Source: Methylotenera sp.
GTDB taxonomy: Bacteria; Pseudomonadota; Gammaproteobacteria; Burkholderiales; Methylophilaceae
Length of the DNA: 8,271 bases
Reading direction: 5' to 3'
Assembly (NCBI GenBank): GCA_030693535.1
Contig: JAUYAL010000076.1
Coordinates: 1 to 8,271, forward strand
Notes under the pieces: model-generated
Database searches by the model: none
Told to the model about the DNA's origin: nothing
Seen by the model: the letters and a program-made list of their open reading frames with translations, nothing else
Part shown: in pieces, positions 1-5,873 of the stretch
Layout: each line of letters starts with the position of its first letter
Numbering within the stretch: position 1 is the stretch's first letter
Translations under genes and position numbers: made by a program

Positions 1-60
1 ATATTGCCGTCTATCCGATGGCTGACTTGAGATTACGGGAAGAAATTCGGTCATAAAATA

Positions 61-88
61 GGTGTACACTTAAATTTAGGTGGACACC
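61..88. repeat. Imperfect inverted repeat, 9-bp arms
   Basis: The arms GGTGTACAC (61-69) and GTGGACACC (80-88) are complementary at 8 of 9 positions around a 10-nt AT-rich centre. The repeat sits just before the decayed nuclease gene. It could be an operator, a hairpin or the worn end of a mobile element; no transposase is seen beside it. Nothing else is recognised in bases 1-139. Confidence 0.35.
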
Positions 89-139
89 TATTCTTACGGG
101 ATTTAAGGCATAAGGATAGGCGGTACTGGGCGGGCGCTT

Positions 140-505
140 ACTCTATACCTCACAAGTCTGGGCAGATATTCTGCAAGGTCGAGTTTCAGGTCTAACAGAT
201 GGGGAATTTCTATTCCAGTTCTTGATACCAGCAATACTAAGCACAAGATTAAGCTAGCTGATATAGATGCACCAGCGAAAAAGCAACCTTTTGGGCCGGT
301 CTCTAAGAAATCTCTATTAGACTTAGGCATGTCAAGACAGAACAATTAGACTGGTCAAAAAAGACCGACATAACCGCTCAGTAGGTAAAGTGCGGGTAAT
401 GGCTTTGATGCCAACCTAGAGTAAATTAAGCAAGGAACACAGCCAGTCGAGAAGTTAGAATCGCCTTACATACTCAAGATGAAACTGCGACTGCCAAGGG
501 TGTTG
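140..505 (+). pseudogene. Decayed thermonuclease (SNase-family) gene
   Basis: Translating the plus strand piecewise gives a recognisable staphylococcal-nuclease-like (SNase, PF00565) protein broken in several frames. In order these are GRVSGLTDG from 177, then VLDTSNTKHKIKLADIDAP and KKQPFG from 218 (frame 2), then VKTEQLDWSKK from 331, then DRHNRSVGKVRV in a third frame near 347-385, then GFDANLE followed by an in-frame TAA (about 386-425), and finally DETATAKG (about 479-502). Intact family members have the order DGDT..VL, RL..IDAPE, DRYGR..GKV, DANLEQVKQG and DEARAAKRGLW, so the match runs through the whole domain. The nuclease is dead: at least three frameshifts and a stop are needed to read it, the arginine before IDAP is Lys, and the following Glu is Ala. 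The 5' end is uncertain; a worn signal peptide may lie at 140-175. It ends where the convergent endonuclease gene ends. Confidence 0.75.
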
Positions 506-1369
506 CTACACAGCAAGGTCTAGAGGCAAGTCTGAAATGTCTCTTAATCGCTTCCCATCGACCATGATAGCTAGCATGTCAGCCGCATCGACATAACCCA
601 ATTCATTAACAGCTTCTTGCAGTTCATGAAGAGCAAAATGATAAACACAGTCAATATCACCTGTACCAAGTGCGATTGACGCTAAACGACTTGGTGTAGG
701 CTCTGCTGTTACAACAACAATATGCGGTTGATGACCCTTACGATTTCTCATAAGATTTAAAGCCTCAGAGCGGGAGTTTTGCGCTCGGTCACTTCTGATT
801 GTCCACTTACATGAGATACTTGCGTGAAGCAAGGGGGAACCGCCATTACTCTGGCGAAGACTTGCGAACTTGCTTACAGAGTTATCTATGAGCATGTCTG
901 TTGAGTTAATTGCTTGGTCTGATTCAGTGTTCCGTACCACAACAATATCAGGGGTAATTGTGTAATCACTTCCGAGAGTAGCGGCTAACTCTGGGTCACT
1001 CTTAGCCGCTCGATCAAGTGCAATTAAATGAGCATACTGTGCGTACTTTGCTATCTCAAGCCTATTCCTACCAGTAACTTGATGCACATCCCAATCACCC
1101 GGCCTAAGATGACCTAATAAAGGAAATGTCGAATTAATAAAGCTTGCACATACCTCTTCAAACTTATTGCCTGATGTCTGACCAGCTAGTCGAGCACCCT
1201 GAACCTCCGCTTGCAGGCGCGAAGCTATTCCTTGAGCTATTGAGACGCTAGTACGGTTATCTTTATCTGCGTTAGTTGGCACACCCTTACTGTCTATATG
1301 TAAAACATTTTTCAGGAGTGCTGCATGAAAAGCTTTACGGGCGTCAACAAACTTAACAGGAACAGTCAT
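506..1369 (-). CDS. Type II restriction endonuclease, NgoMIV family
   Basis: This is a 287-residue endonuclease of the NgoMIV family, a tetrameric enzyme class that cuts G^CCGGC with two metal ions. Catalytic and recognition residues keep almost the same numbering as NgoMIV, shifted by one: Glu71, Asp141, the SCK triad Ser186-Cys187-Lys188 and Glu202 form the active site, and the block R192-S-D194-R195 corresponds to the residues that contact CCGG. Length (287 against 286) and the C-terminal DISDLP segment indicate an intact gene. The ATG overlaps the TGA of the upstream methyltransferase by ATGA, and an AAAAGGTGG ribosome-binding site lies at 1385-1377 inside the methyltransferase gene. Translation is therefore probably coupled, with the protective methylase made first. 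No controller (C) protein gene is present. The family call is strong. The exact target, GCCGGC, is inferred from conserved contacts. Confidence 0.9.
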   Translation of the reverse strand: MTVPVKFVDARKAFHAALLKNVLHIDSKGVPTNADKDNRTSVSIAQGIASRLQAEVQGARLAGQTSGNKFEEVCASFINSTFPLLGHLRPGDWDVHQVTGRNRLEIAKYAQYAHLIALDRAAKSDPELAATLGSDYTITPDIVVVRNTESDQAINSTDMLIDNSVSKFASLRQSNGGSPLLHASISCKWTIRSDRAQNSRSEALNLMRNRKGHQPHIVVVTAEPTPSRLASIALGTGDIDCVYHFALHELQEAVNELGYVDAADMLAIMVDGKRLRDISDLPLDLAV

Positions 1370-2334
1370 TTACTAGCCACCTTTTTGAGTTTTATTCTAG
1401 ATGCTGCTTGTATGCAATTAAATATCTGCTGCGCTACAGCACGAGCGACTGGTGGAGGGAAAGCATTGCCAATCTGTCTATAAGTAGCTGTCTTCTTACC
1501 AAAGAATTGCCAATCATCGGGAAAGCCTTGTATTCGAGCAGCCATACGGGTAGTTAAACGGGGCATTCCAACAAAGTCGTAAGGAGGAGGCTCATCCCAA
1601 AGCCCTCGCCCATCCACACCGAGAGACGCCCAAGCAGCCTTAGCACGTGTAGGACCAAGGTCAGGTCCTCCATGTTTTTTTGAACCCCCAACAAGTGTAG
1701 GGGCAATCAAATTAGCTCTCTCACGCCAACTGTTAGCGCCTACCCATCCCCGCTCTACCATCAAGTCATGTAAAAGCTCACCTACTGTAGGCGGGTCTAC
1801 CCTCACAGGCTCCGGCCAAGAAAAGTGACCGGCTAACTCTTTGCGAATACCTACGAATACAACACGAGGTCTAAGCTGAGATACACCATAATCAGAGGCA
1901 TTGAGAAGTCGCCAGCTTGGAACATACCCTAGCTTCTTAAGCTGCAATTCGACTTTGTTACGATAATCATCAAACACTGCATCAAGTAACCCACGAACAT
2001 TCTCTAACATTACAGCTTGTGGCCTACACTCATCGACTAGCCTTAAGGCCTCAGGAAAGAGGTCTCTTTCATCACTTGAACCTAATTGCTTTCCAGCCTT
2101 GGAGAATGGTGGGCAAGGAACGCCCCCAGCCAGTAGCTCAACACCTTGAAAAGACCGTGCATCGAAGGCACGTAAATCACCCTCTACAACATTCCATTCA
2201 GGTCTATTTAGGCGAAGCGTAGCACAAGCAGGAGGCTCAATCTCGACGAGTCCGGCATGGGCAAATCCAGCCTGCTCAATTCCCAAGGCCTGACCACCCG
2301 CACCTGCACAGATTTCTAATGATATTAATGACAT
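1366..2334 (-). CDS. DNA (cytosine-5-)-methyltransferase of the NgoMIV-like R-M system
   Basis: A complete C5-cytosine methyltransferase that would protect host DNA at the site cut by the adjacent endonuclease by methylating a cytosine with S-adenosylmethionine. Numbered from the ATG at 2334 (322 aa), the family motifs follow in order: motif I EICAGAGGQALGIEQAGF (7-24), motif IV GVPCPPFS (71-78) with catalytic Cys74, motif VI ENVRGL (111-116), motif VIII QLRPRVVFVG (153-162), a target-recognition region of about 80 residues, motif IX RLTTRMAARIQGFPDDW (259-275) and motif X QIGNAFPPPVARAV (287-300). A TTG at 2352 would add six residues, with a possible AGGGGTG ribosome site at 2372-2366. The ATG is preferred because the family usually begins only a few residues before motif I. 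It is transcribed first and overlaps the endonuclease by 4 nt. Confidence 0.92.
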   Translation of the reverse strand: MSLISLEICAGAGGQALGIEQAGFAHAGLVEIEPPACATLRLNRPEWNVVEGDLRAFDARSFQGVELLAGGVPCPPFSKAGKQLGSSDERDLFPEALRLVDECRPQAVMLENVRGLLDAVFDDYRNKVELQLKKLGYVPSWRLLNASDYGVSQLRPRVVFVGIRKELAGHFSWPEPVRVDPPTVGELLHDLMVERGWVGANSWRERANLIAPTLVGGSKKHGGPDLGPTRAKAAWASLGVDGRGLWDEPPPYDFVGMPRLTTRMAARIQGFPDDWQFFGKKTATYRQIGNAFPPPVARAVAQQIFNCIQAASRIKLKKVASK

Positions 2335-2340
2335 GCACAA

Positions 2341-2346
2341 ATTGTA
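2341..2346 (-). promoter_or_regulatory. Possible -10 box of the R-M operon
   Basis: Minus strand TACAAT. If it is a -10 box, transcription would start seven bases further on, exactly at the A of the ATG at 2334, giving a leaderless methyltransferase mRNA. This would also explain why no Shine-Dalgarno precedes that ATG. No convincing -35 box is seen at 16-18 bp, so support is weak. Confidence 0.25.
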
Positions 2347-2352
2347 TCGCAA

Positions 2353-2583
2353 ATCCGACGAAACACCCCTAGGAGAATCGAAAGACTTATGCCAAAACGA
2401 TAAACTATTTACTTATGAACTTTACACCTAAGGCACTCCAGCAAGAACCAAGAAGCACGGATTGATAAATCCTAAGTGACTAAGATTAAAAAATCATGTA
2501 TTATTCGCGCCTTGTTACACCATAGCATTACAAGTGTTACACCACTACTATCGTAAGTAGTTGATTGGTATGAGTAGCGATTT
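2353..2583. other. Non-coding stretch with short repeats
   Basis: No gene is seen between the methyltransferase and the tRNA-Ser fragment. It holds a direct repeat of GTTACACCA (2514-2522 and 2536-2544, 22 bp apart). Touching the second copy is a hairpin with arms ACTACT and AGTAGT (2544-2549 and 2556-2561). Repeats this close to an att scar could be recombinase arm sites, but they are short and the idea is only an inference. Confidence 0.4.
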
Positions 2584-2602
2584 AATCCCTCGCTCTCCGC
2601 CA
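2584..2602 (+). pseudogene. 3' fragment of a tRNA-Ser gene; probable att scar
   Basis: AATCCCTCGCTCTCCGCCA matches the 3' end of a gammaproteobacterial class II tRNA-Ser: the 3' T-stem strand CCCTC, the 7-nt acceptor strand GCTCTCC, discriminator G and CCA. The rest of the tRNA is missing: the preceding bases do not restore the GAGGG half of the T-stem, a long variable arm or the GGAGAGC acceptor strand. A tRNA 3' end standing alone is the usual scar left when an element integrates into a tRNA gene. In E. coli tRNA-Ser(GCU) directly precedes tRNA-Arg(ACG), as it would have here, so the element should lie to the left. Confidence 0.65.
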
Positions 2603-2628
2603 GTTTTAACTTAAAAACTGTATTTTTT
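2601..2628 (+). terminator. Terminator-like hairpin after the tRNA-Ser fragment
   Basis: CAGTTTT (2601-2607) pairs with AAAACTG (2614-2620) across a 6-nt loop and is followed by TA and six T (2623-2628). The stem is AT-rich, so strength is doubtful. It begins inside the tRNA-Ser CCA, which suits an original terminator of that tRNA gene. Confidence 0.45.
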
Positions 2629-2631
2629 ACT

Positions 2632-2659
2632 TTAAGAAATTAGCAGTATGTTGTATAAT
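2632..2659 (+). promoter_or_regulatory. Promoter of tRNA-Arg
   Basis: A perfect TATAAT -10 box at 2654-2659 is preceded, 16 bp upstream, by TTAAGA (2632-2637, 4 of 6 to TTGACA). The start point would fall near 2666, leaving a 5' leader of only a few bases before the tRNA. The bases after the -10 (CTGCCC) are GC-rich, as in stringently controlled stable-RNA promoters. Confidence 0.6.
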
Positions 2660-2668
2660 ACTGCCCAT

Positions 2669-2745
2669 GCGCCCGTAGCTCAGCTGGATAGAGTACTTGG
2701 CTACGAACCAAGGGGTCGGGCGTTCGAATCGCTCCGGGCGCACCA
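2669..2745 (+). tRNA. tRNA-Arg (anticodon ACG), CCA encoded
   Basis: The sequence folds into a full cloverleaf. The acceptor GCGCCCG pairs with CGGGCGC (2735-2741). The D-stem GCTC pairs with GAGT. The anticodon stem CTTGG/CCAAG carries the loop CTACGAA with anticodon ACG, which is read as ICG after A34 deamination and decodes CGU, CGC and CGA. The T-arm is GGGCG-TTCGAAT-CGCTC. Discriminator A and CCA are encoded. It closely resembles E. coli argV-type genes. The gene is intact, and an integrase gene ends 86 bp further on, so its 3' part is the likely attachment site of the element to the right. Confidence 0.97.
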
Positions 2746-2762
2746 AATAAAGCAATAAAGTC

Positions 2763-2801
2763 AATCGGTTAGCTGATAAATCAGTTAGCCGATTTTCTTT
2801 T
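2763..2801. terminator. Strong hairpin terminator between tRNA-Arg and integrase
   Basis: AATCGGTTAGCTGAT (2763-2777) pairs with ATCAGTTAGCCGATT (2780-2794) along 15 positions with two G-U pairs and a tight loop, followed by TTCTTTT. It would end the tRNA transcript. An A-rich 5' flank also lets it act on the convergent integrase transcript. Confidence 0.75.
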
Positions 2802-2830
2802 GTGCGAAACTTTTGCGAAAGTCTCCAGTT

Positions 2831-3964
2831 TTACCTATTTACAACATTCAATACCGTACAAGTGTTATTGCGGCCTAATGATTTATTTGACAACTCAATT
2901 AACCGCCCAATATCTGCTGCCGCATAATGCTCTGGCATAGATTGAGTGGCATGACCCAGCAATGAAGCACGATCTTCTTTTAACACGCCCGCAGCACGCA
3001 ACCTTGTTCCACATGTATGTCTAAGATCATGGACTCGTACACTTGATAGACCAGCCTTCTTTCTGGCGGTCTGCCATGCATTGTTGTTCATAGTACCTAT
3101 GCGGTGGTACAGCATCGCAGGAGCCAAATGCAGATTTTTTTTACGTTCCTGCCGATAAACAAACACGTAAATATTATCTCGCCCTCTCTGCTCATTAACT
3201 ACTTTCCATGCTACATCATTTAGTATGACCACTAATGCGCGTTTCAAACCCTTTCCAGTTTTGTGAAATTGCCATGGAATAAGAAAAACACTGCGTCCAA
3301 CTTCAGGGACATTTACTTCCCATTCCCACCTTAAACCACACACGTTTTCATCTCTTAAACCAGTACTTACGGCAAACAGTGCCATATTGGCTAAATGCTT
3401 TGGTAAAAGCTTGAACAATTTTTCCTGTTCATCCCACGACATTGGATGAGGAACTCTTGGCGTTTCTTCCAGCATTGAAATCGATGGGGGAGCCTGCTTT
3501 AACCAAGGTGAGCCTTGATCATCACGGTAAACTTTTGCTGCCCGAATTAGTATAGTTCTTACTACTTCCAATGCTCGATTAATTGTCGTTGGCGTTACAC
3601 CATCAAGTATTCTTGATCCTTTAAATTCCTCCAATGTACCGTCATGAATTTTTTCAACTTCAAGGTGACCAATAAACGGTATAACTGTAACAATGTGAAT
3701 GGCAATCGTCTCTATCGAAGCTTTGCTCTGCGATTCCTTTAGATAGCGCGCTGCACACTCTGCAAACAAATAGCGAGCGCTTTGTCTACGTTCGAAGTCA
3801 CGCTCCCTTTTTTCGATTTCATTGTGCAGCCAGGTCTCTGCTTGGTCTTGACTAACTCTCCCGAGTCGACTAAAAATACGCTCTCCTTTCCATGTTTTGC
3901 TGATTGTTTTTGTTCCATCGGCTTCGGTATAGATGCCTTTGGTCCGAGTTTTTGTCTGTCCCAT
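2831..3964 (-). CDS. Tyrosine integrase next to tRNA-Arg
   Basis: A 377-residue phage/island-type tyrosine recombinase. The core-binding (SAM-like) domain lies at about 65-155 and the catalytic domain at about 170-355. Visible active-site residues are Arg204 (STGLRDENV), a beta-hairpin lysine (Lys235 or Lys238 in HKTGKGLKR), His312 and Arg315 in HDLRHT, His338 in LLGHAT, and the nucleophile Tyr347 in PEHYAA. The set is complete and the length normal, so it should be active. Its 3' end faces the tRNA-Arg gene, the layout seen when int lies beside attP in P22-like phages and many islands. The ATG at 3964 is set by an AAGGAGA ribosome site 6 nt upstream, which lies inside the preceding gene. Integration at the 3' end of tRNA-Arg is inferred. 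Confidence 0.92.
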   Translation of the reverse strand: MGQTKTRTKGIYTEADGTKTISKTWKGERIFSRLGRVSQDQAETWLHNEIEKRERDFERRQSARYLFAECAARYLKESQSKASIETIAIHIVTVIPFIGHLEVEKIHDGTLEEFKGSRILDGVTPTTINRALEVVRTILIRAAKVYRDDQGSPWLKQAPPSISMLEETPRVPHPMSWDEQEKLFKLLPKHLANMALFAVSTGLRDENVCGLRWEWEVNVPEVGRSVFLIPWQFHKTGKGLKRALVVILNDVAWKVVNEQRGRDNIYVFVYRQERKKNLHLAPAMLYHRIGTMNNNAWQTARKKAGLSSVRVHDLRHTCGTRLRAAGVLKEDRASLLGHATQSMPEHYAAADIGRLIELSNKSLGRNNTCTVLNVVNR

Positions 3965-5229
3965 TTCTTATCTCCTTTTGAAGACTTGGAACATCCAGTG
4001 CTAAGCTTATAATCCTCCCACCACTCATCCAAGTCAAGTCTATCAAACGCAATGCCGTGAGAACCATAAATTACTTCAATCAAATAAGGACGTACTTCAT
4101 TGTTAAATCTATTTTTATCCATTCCAAGATAATCTGGAGCGTCTCGCATTCTTATTGTTCGAGGCTGAATTGAAGGTCCTCGACGTATCCCATTGCAAAA
4201 TATGGATTGCTGTTGTTTGTCCAATCTATCAGCATTACCGTGATTTTTTTTGCAAACTGATTGATGATTATTATTTAAATTTTTATTTTTACTCACTTGT
4301 GGAGACAAAGGCTCAACCTGATCTGGAGTCATACCCTTAGGATATCCATCCCTAATTAGCAGCTTCATTACATTTGATGCACTACCTTCCACTTCCATCA
4401 TTACGCGAAACAATTGCCCATATGAATTTTTCGCATGATTAATTTGGCTTGAGTAATCATGACATTTCAGTTTTGCCTTCAATTCCGTGAACTTGGTATA
4501 ACCATCACCAAACTGACTAAGATATGGATATGCTCCACAGAAATAATGTAGTGGCTCTACTAATATATCAAATGAAATTGTTCGTTTTTTAGCGCAACTA
4601 AATTCAACTTCCAACCTAATAATCGTCGATGGATTTAACTTATATCTCTTACCTATTTCATAACAACGCAATATTTTCCCAATTTCACGTTGTCCAATGT
4701 TTAATGTGCGAGCCTTAATTCCATTATCATTAACAAATTCACCTATAGGTAGAATATTGGGAATTTTTCCTCTTACAGTAAACATACCGTTGCGGTGAGC
4801 GTCATTAATATCTTGTAGACCTAATTTGTCATTAATATCAATTGCAATATCTATTCTTGAAATTATCGAATTAGGCAGATTTGATAAAAATATTTTTAAA
4901 GCATTCCAATTGAAAATATTTAAACAATCAACTCCAGGGATTATCAAAACCTTGTTTAATCCATTATTTACTGTGAGCAGTAGTGAATAATTATTTGTTA
5001 AACTTTTTCCATATAATGCTCCATGGTTTTCCAATACCTTTCTTGTAACTTTCCTCTTAGTTTCAAATTTTAATCCTGATACTTTAATAAACTCTTTCAG
5101 AAATGCCGATTCATCCACGCAGGAAAATTTAATTATCAAATAATGAATAAATGCACCTGCTTTTTTTCCAGTAATACTGGGGGATGATTGGGGGGGGGTA
5201 TTTGACTTTTCCACCTTACTACCTAACAT
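3739..5229 (-). CDS. Rep_trans-type replication initiator or relaxase fused to an excisionase-like domain
   Basis: A 496-residue protein from the ATG at 5229 (a TTG lies just upstream; no Shine-Dalgarno is evident). Residues about 25-290 match the replication initiation factor family (Rep_trans, PF02486) of RstA-like phage proteins, RCR plasmid Reps and MobT-type relaxases: SRIDIAIDI (124-132), TLNIGQREIGKILRCYEIGKR (about 175-195) and IIRLEVEFS (204-211). Tyr190 in the RCYEIGK block is the candidate nucleophile. A hydrophilic Asn/Lys/Gln-rich linker (about 310-350) leads to a helix-turn-helix-like segment (357-408) with DAPDYLGMDKNRF and AFDRLDLDEWWEDY. This resembles small excisionase-like proteins encoded just before integrases of this type. 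The last 75 codons overlap the integrase in another frame. Neither replication nor transfer is proven. A C9 tract near the 5' end could switch it off. Confidence 0.75.
   Translation of the reverse strand: MLGSKVEKSNTPPQSSPSITGKKAGAFIHYLIIKFSCVDESAFLKEFIKVSGLKFETKRKVTRKVLENHGALYGKSLTNNYSLLLTVNNGLNKVLIIPGVDCLNIFNWNALKIFLSNLPNSIISRIDIAIDINDKLGLQDINDAHRNGMFTVRGKIPNILPIGEFVNDNGIKARTLNIGQREIGKILRCYEIGKRYKLNPSTIIRLEVEFSCAKKRTISFDILVEPLHYFCGAYPYLSQFGDGYTKFTELKAKLKCHDYSSQINHAKNSYGQLFRVMMEVEGSASNVMKLLIRDGYPKGMTPDQVEPLSPQVSKNKNLNNNHQSVCKKNHGNADRLDKQQQSIFCNGIRRGPSIQPRTIRMRDAPDYLGMDKNRFNNEVRPYLIEVIYGSHGIAFDRLDLDEWWEDYKLSTGCSKSSKGDKKWDRQKLGPKASIPKPMEQKQSAKHGKESVFLVDSGELVKTKQRPGCTMKSKKGSVTSNVDKALAICLQSVQRAI
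3971..3977 (-). promoter_or_regulatory. Ribosome-binding site of the integrase, inside the upstream gene
   Basis: AAGGAGA lies 6 nt before the integrase ATG, near-perfect for a 16S anti-SD. It is embedded in the reading frame of the Rep/DNA-binding gene, which continues 226 nt into the integrase. The integrase is thus translated from its own strong site while ribosomes still cross on the other frame. Confidence 0.8.
5190..5198. repeat. Nine-base G/C homopolymer inside the rep gene
   Basis: Nine consecutive G on the plus strand are nine C on the coding strand, giving codons ACC CCC CCC CAA at about codons 10-13, before the first conserved Rep segment. An A7 run (the 5161-5167 T's) follows within 35 nt. 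A tract of this length in a 5' coding region is a typical slipped-strand site: gain or loss of one base would truncate the protein. Confidence 0.6.
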
Positions 5230-5249
5230 CAATTAAGCTTATTAACATG

Positions 5250-5276
5250 ATCACTACCTTTAAAAATCTTAGTGAT
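5250..5276. promoter_or_regulatory. Operator-like inverted repeat in the divergent intergenic region
   Basis: ATCACTA (5250-5256) and TAGTGAT (5270-5276) are perfect 7-bp inverted copies with a 13-bp AT-rich centre. They lie just upstream of the rep start, between two divergent transcription units, so a dimeric regulator bound here could control either or both. The regulator is unknown. Confidence 0.45.
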
Positions 5277-5310
5277 TCGATGATAATGAAGCTAAAATTC
5301 AGGAAATAGG

Positions 5311-5340
5311 TTTACTTTTATCATAACTGTTTGATATAAC
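5311..5340 (+). promoter_or_regulatory. Extended -10 promoter for a leaderless transcript
   Basis: TGATATAAC (5332-5340) is an extended -10 element, with a poor -35 (TTTACT, 5311-5316) 18 bp upstream. Counting seven bases from the end of the -10 puts the start exactly on the A of the ATG at 5347. That ATG has no Shine-Dalgarno, which fits a leaderless mRNA. Confidence 0.5.
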
Positions 5341-5346
5341 TTGTTT

Positions 5347-5814
5347 ATGAAATCAAGCCATGCCCTTAGCTACATAATTACTCAATCTCTTCGACTAAAA
5401 GAAAGAGGTACTGGAGTTGAGCTAGAGATGGCAATGGCTATACAAAGAATTGTTAAACTAGTTGAATCAAATCCACAGACACGTTGGTGTAGAATTCCGG
5501 TAAAATCCTATGCAAATCTGTCGTGGATTGTGACAAGTGAAATCACACCTGTTCTTAATAAAATAATTATTAACGGTCAGTCAGCGTCAGCGTCACTGAC
5601 TATGTTGAATAACATTTCAAAAGCTGAAGATATTTCACATTCTGAAGTTATTGTTAGAAGGTTGTGCTTATTAGCTGATGTGGTGCAAAAATCAGCACTT
5701 GAACTTTTACTTGAAGTTTTAGTAATACTTCGGACTCAAAACTCACCTAATTCGAAACAAGTCGAGAAAAAAAAGACTTTAATTTCTGCATATTTTGTTA
5801 TCGTGAATCTTTAG
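5347..5814 (+). CDS. Unknown protein; zero-frame part of a likely frameshifted gene
   Basis: In zero frame this gives 155 residues from the ATG at 5347 (TTG at 5341 also possible) to a TAG at 5812-5814. I do not recognise the family. Most of it looks helical: leucine-rich segments at about 100-130, an ASAS tandem encoded by repeated GTCAGC units, and a basic end rich in Lys. At codons 141-143 the gene runs through AAA AAA AAG, which contains the slippery heptamer A AAA AAG (5769-5775). After it the zero frame adds only a short hydrophobic tail, while the -1 frame carries a metal-binding-like motif and continues into the next reading frame. The 155-aa form may therefore be the truncated product of a longer protein. 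It is divergent from the rep-integrase genes and may regulate them, which is inference. Confidence 0.6.
   Translation: MKSSHALSYIITQSLRLKERGTGVELEMAMAIQRIVKLVESNPQTRWCRIPVKSYANLSWIVTSEITPVLNKIIINGQSASASLTMLNNISKAEDISHSEVIVRRLCLLADVVQKSALELLLEVLVILRTQNSPNSKQVEKKKTLISAYFVIVNL
5769..5775 (+). other. Slippery heptamer A AAA AAG, candidate -1 frameshift site
   Basis: The heptamer is in the X XXY YYZ register of the zero frame and is the same as that used in E. coli dnaX. It sits in an A8 run (5767-5774), so transcriptional slippage or an indel could have the same effect. A -1 shift continues as GAC TTT AAT TTC TGC and stays open for 211 codons to 6410. No Shine-Dalgarno-like stimulator lies 10-14 nt upstream and no strong stem directly downstream. 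Confidence 0.5.
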
Positions 5815-5873
5815 GAAGCGAGGAGAATTGGAGACATGTTGATACATGCCATGTCCACCTTGGTAAAAACCGC

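Noticed and set aside
103..345. Minus-strand 80-codon frame with a hydrophobic stretch
   Set aside because: It lies opposite the SNase pseudogene, whose plus-strand sense is recognisable. The hydrophobic run is a shadow of that sequence.
2019..2222. Plus-strand 67-codon frame
   Set aside because: Antisense to conserved motifs of the methyltransferase, with no independent support.
2514..2544. Repeated GTTACACCA as a possible CRISPR or array
   Set aside because: Only two 9-bp copies; no further units and no spacers of regular length.
3782..4067. Extra frames on both strands in the Rep-integrase overlap (3782-4012 plus, 3870-4067 minus)
   Set aside because: Two coding frames are already well supported here. 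These have no ribosome site and no family resemblance.
4147..4149. Separate start for the excisionase-like domain
   Set aside because: No ribosome site precedes this ATG, and the frame is open through from the Rep domain, so a fused product is the simpler reading.
4155..4340. Plus-strand 61-codon frame
   Set aside because: Antisense to the linker of the Rep fusion; low-complexity shadow.
5576..5600. Hairpin GTCAGT/ACTGAC with tandem GTCAGC units
   Set aside because: It lies inside coding sequence and is explained by an Ala-Ser repeat; it is too far upstream of the slippery heptamer to stimulate frameshifting.
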